A stretch of 14,366 nucleotides of DNA from contig SXOY01000137.1 of the NCBI GenBank assembly GCA_005776545.1, positions 1 to 14,366 of the forward strand. Direction: 5' to 3'. This DNA is from Planctomycetia bacterium (GTDB lineage Bacteria; Planctomycetota; Phycisphaerae; Phycisphaerales; UBA1924). The notes under the pieces are model-generated. The model saw only the letters and a program-made list of their open reading frames with translations. It did not search any database and was not told the DNA's origin. Within the stretch, counting starts at the first letter, position 1, and the number at the start of each line of letters is the position of its first letter. Shown here piece by piece: positions 7,198 to 14,114 of this stretch. The translations under genes and the position numbers were made by a program.

Positions 7198-7267
7198 GGA
7201 TTCTCGGAATAGACCCAACCAGAGCTTTCCACAGGAAATGCTCGACTTGACACCAGGAGTTTTCTCA

Positions 7268-9481
7268 ATGGCAACACAGCGTAAGTATTTCTCTGCCGGT
7301 TCGCTCGCTTTGGCCGCCTTGGCATTGGCAAGCATCGGCGCACACACCGCGCTGGCCCAGCCGACACTCATCGTAAACGGGCTGGCCGATGACATGTCAT
7401 CAGATGGCACCAAGAGCACCGGGTATCTCTTTGATTATTCAATTCCTGCTTACGTGCCGTACACGTGGCAGCGTGGTGTTGGATACTCAATAGTGCCTGG
7501 CTCTGGATTTGGCTCAGACCTGCTTCGCGGCTCGAGCGACCTGAGCGTACTTTCGACCAGCATGAACAACGTGACCGACTGGGGCAATCTCAATTGCTTC
7601 AACGGCTACTGCGCATGGGGCGATTGCGTTCCTGGCGAGCCGCTGCCGCCGCCAGCTCCGTGCATGATTCCAACGATTGCGCACCGTTACTCAACCGCCA
7701 CGGGCTGGGTCAATACTGGATCGGTCCCGCGCTTGCTTGATGCAGGCTCAGGCCGCTATTTCGGCGGCACTCGCTGCGACAGCACGATCAACACCGCGAA
7801 TGACATCTCTGGAAACGGCAATGTGATTGTCGGCGGCGCGTGGTCTGCCCCACTGCTCAACGGTTCAGGCGGTCCGGGATATGGACTCTGCGGCGACATG
7901 GTTGCGTTCAAGTACGACAGCACGGTCGGAGCAGTCGAAGCACTGGCGATGCAGCCCGGCACATTGATTTCTCGCGCGGACTCGGTGAACGATGATGGCA
8001 CGGTCATTACCGGATATGACCAGGGACTTATTGATGACCCGATCTATCCCTATGAAGGCCGCCGGATTTGTGTGTGGGTCAATGGCGTGCAGACGCTGAT
8101 CGATGATCTCTCTGGTTCTTACGCACCTTACATTGTAAATGGTCCTGGCAACGTGATCGCCGGTGGCCCAAATTCGGTGTATTGCAACGACTACTTCCTG
8201 ATCAACGACTTGCAGCTTGTGAAGTGGGACCGCCAGCTCGACGACTCCTGGACGCCAACGGCACTTGGTCGCCCCATCGATTACTTCGACGGCATCCAGA
8301 TCAACGCGTTGTCAGCGATGTACGTGAATGCGGTCAGCAACGATGGCAACACGATCGTCGGCACAGCCGAATACGGCTCGCCATTCTTTGGCGGCGTCGC
8401 TCGCCCATTCATCTGGAGCCCCACCATCAACGGCGGCGTGCCCATGGATTTCCCAACGTATCTCGAGCAGATCGCACCGGGCAGCCCCATCGTGCAACCG
8501 GGCTTCTCGATCACGCGCATCAACGGCATCAGCGCCGATGGCAATGCACTCTCAGTTGTTGTTCGCAACGGCATCAACACCTGCACCGACCCAGCGATGA
8601 GTCTCGACACCGGCGATCGCGGCGTGCTCTATCTCAACGGGACCGGCATCGCCTGCGATGCGCCACGCATCGCCATCGGGCCGCGTGACTACAACTCAAC
8701 GCAGTACACACCGTTTGGCGTCGCGCTCAACGTGTTCGCATCGGGCACGTTCCCCATGACGTACACCTGGGAACGCGAAGACAGTGCGAATCCCGGAACC
8801 TGGCTCCCACTCACCGAAGCGTGTGCAGGCTTTGGCTGGGGTTCAGAGTGGGACTACGAAGGCATCAACAAGAACCAGCTTCGCATCGGCCAGGCAAACT
8901 GCGGCAACAACCGCGATGGCCGCTACCGTGTGACAGTTTCCAACTCCTGCGGCACGATCACCAGCGATCCCGCGACGGTCACCTTCGCACAGGGAACGCT
9001 CATCATGCAGGAACCGGTGAACGCTGTTGGCTGCCGCCGCAACTTCCAGTACTTCAATGCCGTTGCCATCAGCAACTCGGCCGACCTCACCGAGCAATGG
9101 GAAATCGCGGACGCTTCGGACCCGTTGAACTTCACTCCATTGTTTGATGGCCTCAACACCATGAGCGATGGCCGCGTGCTCGATGTCTTTGGCTCGACCG
9201 GACAATTCCTGGGCATCACACCGGGCGTCTCAAGCGGCGGAAGTTCCTACATCGTCCGCTGCAATTTCCTCAGCCCCTGCGGCAACGCGATGAGCACCAC
9301 CGCCACGCTGACCCTGTGCGATGCAGATTACAACTGCGACGGCGTGGTTGACTTCTTTGACTACCTCGACTTTGTCGATGCCTTCAGCGCCATGGAATTC
9401 GAATCCGATTTCAACGGCGACCAGACCATCGACTTCTTCGATTACCTCGATTTTGTTGATGCGTTCAGCAGTGGATGTTGA
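7268..9481 (+). CDS. Secreted propeller/Ig-like protein with GC-type dockerin
   Basis: A 737-residue exported protein of unknown ligand. The ATG at 7268 is chosen because AGGAG lies 8 nt upstream and the product starts with a clear signal peptide: basic MATQRK, a hydrophobic Leu/Ala core, and cleavage after ALA at residue 30, before Gln. The frame is open further upstream, but that part overlaps the promoter and is unlikely to be translated. Residues about 35-460 contain irregular repeats with phrases such as SNDGNTIVGTAE and SGNGNVIVGG alternating with FIW or VWV, like HAF/propeller repeats. About 470-580 looks Ig-like (YTWERED, then RYRVTVSNSCGTITS), probably followed by a second Ig-like unit to about 680. 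C684 to C737 is the double dockerin (DYNCDGVVD, DFNGDQTID) ending SSGC. Many extra Cys residues suggest disulfides outside the cytoplasm. A strong terminator follows. Confidence 0.85.
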   Translation: MATQRKYFSAGSLALAALALASIGAHTALAQPTLIVNGLADDMSSDGTKSTGYLFDYSIPAYVPYTWQRGVGYSIVPGSGFGSDLLRGSSDLSVLSTSMNNVTDWGNLNCFNGYCAWGDCVPGEPLPPPAPCMIPTIAHRYSTATGWVNTGSVPRLLDAGSGRYFGGTRCDSTINTANDISGNGNVIVGGAWSAPLLNGSGGPGYGLCGDMVAFKYDSTVGAVEALAMQPGTLISRADSVNDDGTVITGYDQGLIDDPIYPYEGRRICVWVNGVQTLIDDLSGSYAPYIVNGPGNVIAGGPNSVYCNDYFLINDLQLVKWDRQLDDSWTPTALGRPIDYFDGIQINALSAMYVNAVSNDGNTIVGTAEYGSPFFGGVARPFIWSPTINGGVPMDFPTYLEQIAPGSPIVQPGFSITRINGISADGNALSVVVRNGINTCTDPAMSLDTGDRGVLYLNGTGIACDAPRIAIGPRDYNSTQYTPFGVALNVFASGTFPMTYTWEREDSANPGTWLPLTEACAGFGWGSEWDYEGINKNQLRIGQANCGNNRDGRYRVTVSNSCGTITSDPATVTFAQGTLIMQEPVNAVGCRRNFQYFNAVAISNSADLTEQWEIADASDPLNFTPLFDGLNTMSDGRVLDVFGSTGQFLGITPGVSSGGSSYIVRCNFLSPCGNAMSTTATLTLCDADYNCDGVVDFFDYLDFVDAFSAMEFESDFNGDQTIDFFDYLDFVDAFSSGC

Positions 9482-9486
9482 AGACA

Positions 9487-9606
9487 GGCATCAGGCATTA
9501 GGCATCAGGCATCAGGGACGGACAAAGGCATAGGAACTGTGGCCCCGGATCAGCATCCGGGGCCTTTTCTTTTCCTGCTGATGCCTGATGCCTAATGCCG
9601 GATGCC
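9487..9606. repeat. Long inverted repeat of 7-bp units enclosing a terminator
   Basis: The left arm (9487-9514) is four tandem units GGCATCA, GGCATTA, GGCATCA, GGCATCA. The right arm (9579-9606) is its reverse complement with 27 of 28 bases matching. The 64-nt spacer contains the rho-independent terminator at 9541. The structure fills the gap between two convergent genes, starting 5 nt after one stop and ending 18 nt before the other. It may be a REP/MITE-like element or an evolved termination structure. Confidence 0.75.
9541..9573 (+). terminator. Strong rho-independent terminator
   Basis: A perfect 10-bp GC-rich stem (9541-9550 with 9555-9564) with a CAGC loop is followed directly by TTTTCTTTT. 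It terminates the + strand dockerin gene that ends at 9481. The - strand side has no T run. Confidence 0.9.
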
Positions 9607-9624
9607 TATTTGTGTGCGGTTCAA

Positions 9625-10332
9625 TCACGCTGCGACCTTGACCGGGCCGCCGGCGCGAAGGTCTACTCCGCCGCCGCCGGTGCCAAATTGCACGCTGAAC
9701 GTGTTGCTGGTTTCGCCGGCGCGATTGGCCCGGAATCCCTGCACCATATATCTGGCTCCGTGCGCGGCTGCACTTGCGGGGAGCGTGGTATCGACAAATG
9801 TGATGCGACGGTTGCGGTTGGTGCTGCCGCCGGTGCCGCCAATGCCGACGAATTGAGATTGACCGGGAAGCTTTCGCATGACTCTGAAGAACGCCCCGGT
9901 TCCGGCGGCGGAATTTTTCGCCGCCCACGAGAGCGCGACGCTGCCATCGGTGTTGAGCGCGATGTGAATGTGCGAGGGTTTGCCGGGAGGGGCGCTGGGC
10001 GAAGAGGAGAGCGGCTCAGGAATCTGCGAAGCCGAGTACACCTGTGAGGGCACGGGCTGAAACTTTGCAAACGCCTTGATCTGGCTGACCATGTTCGCAG
10101 CCTGAACATGCATTTTTGAAACATCATCTCGCATGGTGATCGTTGCAGCCCGTGACGCCAGCCGGGCCGCCTCTGCTGCATCGTAACTCTTGCGTGCAAT
10201 CAGCGTCGCATCGGCCAATTCGTTCACTTGCGAAACAGTCAAACCGATCGCCGATGGATTATTGAGCCACGCCGGAAGATGCGTCTCACAAAATTGAATC
10301 CGCTCGATCAAACTGTCGGGTAAAACGTTCAT
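9625..10332 (-). CDS. Small fibronectin type III domain protein
   Basis: A 235-residue protein without signal peptide or membrane helix. Residues about 1-100 are helical and Ala-rich (MNVLPDSLIERIQ, then LADATLIARKSYDAAEAARL), probably an alpha-helical bundle. Residues about 101-118 form a Pro/Ser linker. Residues about 115-216 resemble a fibronectin type III fold: PGKPSHIHI opening strand, GSVALSWAAKN with the core Trp, RYMVQGFRANRAGETSNTFSV closing strands. A Gly-rich tail follows. Its role is unknown. The ATG at 10332 has CGGAG 6 nt upstream on the - strand. It is divergent from the dockerin gene at 10451 across 118 bp, and convergent with the 737-residue gene, from which the inverted repeat separates it. 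Lack of export signals argues against joining the dockerin proteins outside the cell, unless a non-classical route is used. Confidence 0.75.
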   Translation of the reverse strand: MNVLPDSLIERIQFCETHLPAWLNNPSAIGLTVSQVNELADATLIARKSYDAAEAARLASRAATITMRDDVSKMHVQAANMVSQIKAFAKFQPVPSQVYSASQIPEPLSSSPSAPPGKPSHIHIALNTDGSVALSWAAKNSAAGTGAFFRVMRKLPGQSQFVGIGGTGGSTNRNRRITFVDTTLPASAAAHGARYMVQGFRANRAGETSNTFSVQFGTGGGGVDLRAGGPVKVAA

Positions 10333-10373
10333 GTCAGGCTCCGTTCCGCCGCCGCCGCCCCGCGTAAATGCCC

Positions 10374-10402
10374 TTGCAATCCCACAGGACTTCGGCTATA
10401 TT
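10374..10402 (+). promoter_or_regulatory. Putative promoter of the dockerin gene at 10451
   Basis: TTGCAA (10374-10379) and TATATT (10397-10402) are separated by 17 nt. The start would fall near 10409, giving a leader of about 42 nt, nearly the same geometry as the promoter of the paralogue at 3011. A run of CCG triplets lies just upstream, in the divergent intergenic region. Confidence 0.55.
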
Positions 10403-10450
10403 GCCGCATCGGCCCTCTGCCCCACTGACTTGACCGCCCCGGAGCAAATC

Positions 10451-11776
10451 ATGTCCAAGTTCTTCGCTCACCCGCCCGCCGCAACGAAAAACCCCCTCAC
10501 TTCAGGGACTTTTGCCAACGCTTCAGCGACTAAAGCCAAGGCCGCAGGAGTTGAAGCGAAGAGATTCTTGACCGATGCGGCCGGATTAGCCAACCCAAAG
10601 CACTCCATTTCTGTAGCAGCACTCCTGATTGCGGCACTTCCGGGACTTGCACGCGCACAGTGGATTGTCACCGAGTTGAACCCGGGGGGGCCAGGTTTCT
10701 CTCGCGGACAAGCCGCAAGTGGCGGAGTGCAGGGCGGCTACAAGTATGTCGGAAACCAAATCCATGGGGGGATATGGAATTCCAACAGCAGCTCTTTTCT
10801 CGATCTCAATCCAGCCGGATTCACGCAATCGGAGGTCCTCACTATTTACGGAGGGATTCAAGGCGGGAGGGCGATAGTCAACGGTTCCGGGCAAGCCGGT
10901 TTATGGACAGGAACGGCCATCTCATGGAGAAACCTGCAACCCGCTGGGATAGGCGAGTCTGCTGTGCTGGCACTCAATGGCACGCAGCAAGGTGGGCTGG
11001 GAAGGGTGGTGCCAGATTGGAGACCTCACGCTTTACTTTGGCGCGGGACCGCGGCATCCTGTGTCGACTTGAACCCAGCGGGCGCGTACTCCTCTTCTGT
11101 CCGCGCGATTTCCGATGGTCACCAGTACGGATATGCAGAGATGGGCAACGGGTATCACGCCGGGATGTGGAGCGGGACAGCCGCATCGTGGGTGGATCTC
11201 AGCCCATTGGGGACGTCAAATTCCTTTCTGTTCGGCGCACATGATGGACAGCAGGTGGGCTACGTGAACATTGGATTCACAAATACTCTGATTCACGCGT
11301 GCATTTGGAGTGGAACTGCTGCATCATGGATTGACATCCATCCTCCCGGCGCGTCCGAGTCCAAGGCCTACGGCATTGGGGCTGGAATTCAAGTTGGCCA
11401 CACCGGTGCTCCGGAATTCCGCCACGCCTGCCTTTGGCGCGGGACTGCGTCATCCTACCTTGACCTCAGTCAATTCCTGCCCGCCGGGTTCCGAGACAGT
11501 ATAGCCATGGCAGTCTCAAGTGATTCAATCAATACGTATGTTGTGGGATCGGCACGCGATCGTTTCGGTCAAACCTCCGCGTTGGTCTGGATCAAACCAC
11601 ATGTTCCGCCGTGCTATGCAGATTTCAATGGCGACACTACTGTTGATTTCTTCGACTACATAGATTTCGTGTCGGCGTTCAGCTCTGACTCCAGCTCCGC
11701 CGATTTCAATCACGACACGGTAATTGATCTCTACGACTATCTCGAGTTTGTGCAAGCCTTCAGCACGGGATGTTGA
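10451..11776 (+). CDS. Secreted HAF-like seven-repeat propeller protein with GC-type dockerin, paralogue of the gene at 3011
   Basis: A 441-residue exported protein. The ATG at 10451 follows GGAG by 6 nt and lies about 42 nt after the predicted transcription start; a longer in-frame start at 10331 lies upstream of the promoter and is rejected. The signal peptide is unusual: about 50 mostly polar residues rich in Ala, Lys and Thr precede the hydrophobic core ISVAALLIAALPG, with likely cleavage after ARA at 69, before Gln-Trp. Seven units follow, with GxQxG, HAxxW and SWxDLxPxG elements, matching the other HAF-like protein in number and order and suggesting a seven-bladed propeller. C388 to C441 is the double dockerin (DFNGDTTVD, DFNHDTVID) ending STGC. 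Here both Ca loops have Thr where Gly is usual. Function and ligand are unknown. Confidence 0.85.
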   Translation: MSKFFAHPPAATKNPLTSGTFANASATKAKAAGVEAKRFLTDAAGLANPKHSISVAALLIAALPGLARAQWIVTELNPGGPGFSRGQAASGGVQGGYKYVGNQIHGGIWNSNSSSFLDLNPAGFTQSEVLTIYGGIQGGRAIVNGSGQAGLWTGTAISWRNLQPAGIGESAVLALNGTQQGGLGRVVPDWRPHALLWRGTAASCVDLNPAGAYSSSVRAISDGHQYGYAEMGNGYHAGMWSGTAASWVDLSPLGTSNSFLFGAHDGQQVGYVNIGFTNTLIHACIWSGTAASWIDIHPPGASESKAYGIGAGIQVGHTGAPEFRHACLWRGTASSYLDLSQFLPAGFRDSIAMAVSSDSINTYVVGSARDRFGQTSALVWIKPHVPPCYADFNGDTTVDFFDYIDFVSAFSSDSSSADFNHDTVIDLYDYLEFVQAFSTGC

Positions 11777-11788
11777 GGCACTCTCCTC

Positions 11789-11989
11789 TCACGTCTCAAG
11801 TTCATCAAACGCCCCTTTGGCGTTCTGTTCATCAATGTACTTCTGAAAGTCGCCCATCTTGTAACTCACAAAACAGAAGACGTGATGCAGCGTCGTCCAC
11901 TCGATATCGGTGGGATCTTCATCAAGGTCTTTGCGGAGGCGGTTGAGTTCGGCGAGCAGTGTTTCAGCTTTGATTTTCTTGTCGGGCAT
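11789..11989 (-). CDS. Small hypothetical protein
   Basis: A 66-residue acidic, helix-prone protein beginning MPDKKIKAETLLAELNRLRK and ending GAFDELET. I do not recognise a family. It has no signal peptide. A longer version from a GTG at 12067 (92 residues) is possible, but its extra N-terminus has no SD and low-complexity codon content, so the internal ATG is preferred; that ATG also lacks a clear SD. The central DIEWTTLHHVFCFVSYKMGDFQKYI stretch, broken by no stop, has a hydrophobic and aromatic pattern expected of a folded helical protein. The gene is convergent with the dockerin gene, 12 nt away, and stands alone. Confidence 0.55.
   Translation of the reverse strand: MPDKKIKAETLLAELNRLRKDLDEDPTDIEWTTLHHVFCFVSYKMGDFQKYIDEQNAKGAFDELET
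11808..11824 (+). terminator. Weak hairpin after the dockerin gene at 10451
   Basis: AACGCC (11808-11813) pairs with GGCGTT (11819-11824) around a CCTTT loop, 31 nt after the dockerin stop, followed only by CTGTTC. It lies inside the 3' end of the convergent small gene, so the pairing may be incidental. Confidence 0.25.
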
Positions 11990-12409
11990 GCACAAGGATA
12001 TGTGGCGCAGCTCGCTGAAGATAACGCGAGACTCAGCCGCAGAGGTCCCAGGCTTTCCCAGACACACACGTCAGACCCGCTGCCCTATATCTGGGCTTTT
12101 CTGGGTGTGGCTGTGGCCAACTTCCGTTCTTACTTACTCTGTTTTTCAATGGCAATGAAACCGATCTCCAGTTGCCCCGCGACTTCCAAAGCAGAGCCGC
12201 TCCAGCGAACAGAACTGGCCACTTCTGGCAAACAGAGTGCTCAGCGAGGCCGGCAATAACAGGGATTATTCCCTGATGCACTCGCGTCGATGCCGCCGCC
12301 CAAACGGGCATATTTCCCTATACATCTTGAGTACCCGTTTGACGAAGATGGCTGTGTAGAGCAGACTGCAGCGTATCTGCAGCGGCACAAAATGGGAAAG
12401 GAGACGGGT
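11990..12409. other. Intergenic region upstream of the BON-Hsp20 operon
   Basis: No convincing gene is seen. Three inverted repeats stand out: CAGGGA/TCCCTG around TTAT (12260-12275), CAAACGGG/CCCGTTTG with 25 nt between (12301-12308 and 12334-12341), and CTGCAG/CTGCAG around CGTAT (12366-12382). They may be operators or leader RNA stems for the stress genes downstream. I found no credible sigma-70 or sigma-32 promoter and no CIRCE element: a GAGTGCTCA at 12235 lacks the matching left half. Confidence 0.4.
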
Positions 12410-13087
12410 ATGACTACTACTTTGTTGAAGACCGATGGGCAGATCAAGACCGATGTGCTGGAAGAACTCAAGTGGGACCCCACCATTGATGAGTCTGATA
12501 TCGGGGTGCGGGTGAAAGATGGAATTGTCATGCTGACGGGGAGCATCGACGCATACCCGAAGAAACTCGCAGCCCGGGATGCCGCACACCGTGTGCATGG
12601 CGTGCTCGATGTGGTGGATGAACTGCAGGTGAATATCCCCAGCCACTGGGAGAAGACTGATGAAGACCTCGCCAAAGCTGTTCGCCATGCGATGAAGTGG
12701 GATGTCCTGGTGCCTGATGACCGGATCACCTCCACGGTTTCAAAGGGCGTGGTAACGCTGCAGGGGAAGGTGGACACCTGGGCACAACGCTTCGATACCG
12801 CCGTCTCAGTGCAGCGGCTTGCGGGCGTCAAAGGGCTGGTGAATCAGATCACCGTATCTGCAAAAACCGTTAATCCCATGCAGATCAAACGCGACATCGA
12901 GGAGGCACTCGAACGCCAGACCGAGAGAGAGATCAAACGGCTGGGAATCGCTGTCCGCGATGGAGTCGTGACATTGACAGGCACACTGCGGTCCTGGAGC
13001 GAGAAGAACGCGGCGGAGCGTGTTGCGGCCAACGCGCCGGGTGTCTGCCGCGTGGAAGACAAGACCGTTGTTGATCCATATTGCTGA
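12410..13087 (+). CDS. Triple BON-domain stress protein
   Basis: A 225-residue protein made almost entirely of three BON domains: about 8-74, 82-150 and 157-221. Each has the usual pattern of a helix with alternating charges, a VxxGxVxLxG strand-turn-strand (DGIVMLTG, KGVVTLQG, DGVVTLTG), a helix and a final Gly-Val-x-x-Val strand. BON domains bind membranes or ligands and occur in osmotic and envelope stress proteins such as OsmY. Unlike OsmY, this one has no signal peptide, so it probably acts in the cytoplasm or at the inner face of the membrane. It ends in Cys. The ATG at 12410 has AGGAG 6 nt upstream; the frame is open back to 12290 but that part has no SD. hsp20 follows 59 nt after its stop, so the two are likely co-transcribed as a stress cassette. 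Confidence 0.85.
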   Translation: MTTTLLKTDGQIKTDVLEELKWDPTIDESDIGVRVKDGIVMLTGSIDAYPKKLAARDAAHRVHGVLDVVDELQVNIPSHWEKTDEDLAKAVRHAMKWDVLVPDDRITSTVSKGVVTLQGKVDTWAQRFDTAVSVQRLAGVKGLVNQITVSAKTVNPMQIKRDIEEALERQTEREIKRLGIAVRDGVVTLTGTLRSWSEKNAAERVAANAPGVCRVEDKTVVDPYC

Positions 13088-13146
13088 GTGAATACAAGGC
13101 TCGACCCGGCACGTTGCCGGAGTCACAACAGTTGAAAGGAGAACAC

Positions 13147-13653
13147 ATGAGCCTCACACTTTCACGTACTCGCGAGCCAGTGCTTCGACCAAACGGCGAG
13201 TTCGCACGGCTGCGCGATGAGATTGATCGCACCTTTGAACGCCTGGCACACGAGCCACTTGGATTGCTCGGACTCTCGCCAACACCACAGGCCATCGATC
13301 GGTGGCTCCCGCCGCTGGATGTGAGCGAAACCGAGTCGGAAATCATCGTGCAGGCCGAATTGCCCGGGATTCCCGTGAAGAACCTCGATATCTCGCTCTC
13401 GGGCACCACCCTCACCATCACGGGCGAGAAAAACGAAATGAGCGAGAAGAAGGACAAGGACTTCTACCAATGCGAGCGGCGGTTCGGCTCATTCCGGCGT
13501 GTGGTTGAGCTGCCCGACTCGATCGATGCCGACAAGATCGCCGCAGAATCGGACAATGGCATCGTGACAATTCACATTGCCAAGAAACCGGGAACAAAAC
13601 CCCGGCACGTGGAGGTTAAGCCGGTTTCAAAGAAAGTCCCGGTTACGGGATAA
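13147..13653 (+). CDS. Hsp20/alpha-crystallin family small heat-shock protein
   Basis: ATP-independent holdase chaperone of 168 residues that keeps unfolding proteins soluble in the cytoplasm. The N-terminal arm (1-56) contains a RLRDEIDRTFERL helix common in bacterial Hsp20. The alpha-crystallin domain spans about 57-147: PPLDVSETESEIIVQAELPG, LDISLSGTTLTITGEK, FGSFRRVVELP, and the diagnostic AESDNGIVTIHIAKK. The C-terminal tail carries V155-E-V157, matching the I/V-x-I/V anchor used in oligomer assembly. The ATG at 13147 has AAGGAG 5 nt upstream; an in-frame TTG at 13081 overlaps the BON gene and is rejected. It is the second gene of a BON-Hsp20 pair and is followed by hairpins. Confidence 0.93.
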   Translation: MSLTLSRTREPVLRPNGEFARLRDEIDRTFERLAHEPLGLLGLSPTPQAIDRWLPPLDVSETESEIIVQAELPGIPVKNLDISLSGTTLTITGEKNEMSEKKDKDFYQCERRFGSFRRVVELPDSIDADKIAAESDNGIVTIHIAKKPGTKPRHVEVKPVSKKVPVTG

Positions 13654-13662
13654 GTCCTCCTG

Positions 13663-13725
13663 ATTGACCTGATGTCACACACAGGTCAATAGCGCGCAAA
13701 GGCCGAAGGGCTTGGGCGCGCATTT
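13663..13725 (+). terminator. Paired hairpins ending the BON-Hsp20 operon
   Basis: The first stem is perfect over 9 bp (13663-13671 with 13682-13690) but has no T run. The second pairs GCGCGC at 13692-13697 with 13716-13721, has partial inner pairing (AAGGCC with GGGCTT, one mismatch) and is followed by ATTTGTCTT. The second is the likelier terminator. Confidence 0.5.
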
Positions 13726-13803
13726 GTCTTCGGCGATTTGGGAACACGCGGGAACTGTGTTAAGTAGAGGGGCGAACCGCTTTCCCGGGAACAGGAGCCT
13801 CCC

Positions 13804-14055
13804 ATGGATTCTGCTCACACACAACGACTATTGCTGGGAACCGCGACAGATGCGGCGGTGATCGTGCTTCTATTCACGACCCTACTAAGCTCGTGGGCAT
13901 TGGTGATTGCGGCGAGCTTCGTACTTACGACGTTACTCATAGTGACCTGGTTCAACCGCAACAGGGGAGAACGCAGCGGATTTGTCCTCCGCACAATCGC
14001 AATCGGGCTTGCGGCGGTGGTCATCGGCACAGGCGCAAAGTGGATCTTGCAGTGA
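13804..14055 (+). CDS. Small integral membrane protein
   Basis: An 83-residue hydrophobic protein with probably three membrane helices: about 12-28, 31-50 and 61-82, separated by a Ser-Trp turn and a basic loop NRNRGERSG (51-59). The positive loop should lie on the cytoplasmic side. I recognise no family or catalytic residue. The start is supported by AGGAG 6 nt upstream of the ATG. The leader contains three GGGAAC copies (13740, 13750, 13787), the last within the palindrome TTCCCGGGAA (13782-13791) beside the SD. These could be regulatory. It follows the Hsp20 terminator, so it is probably a separate transcription unit; a stress link is only positional. Confidence 0.7.
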   Translation: MDSAHTQRLLLGTATDAAVIVLLFTTLLSSWALVIAASFVLTTLLIVTWFNRNRGERSGFVLRTIAIGLAAVVIGTGAKWILQ

Positions 14056-14114
14056 CGGTATGTTGTTGCTTACAACACTCTCAAGCCGAGGTGTGCATCG
14101 CTGACGAATATGAC

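Noticed and set aside
7037..7267. Longer N-terminus for the 737-residue dockerin protein
   Set aside because: The upstream in-frame part covers the promoter and would bury the signal peptide; the ATG at 7268 has a good SD.
9487..9514. CRISPR array
   Set aside because: The 7-bp units are directly adjacent with no spacers, and no cas genes are present.
12217..12243. CIRCE (HrcA) operator before the stress operon
   Set aside because: GAGTGCTCA resembles the right half, but the sequence 9 nt upstream matches the left half at only 2 of 9 positions.
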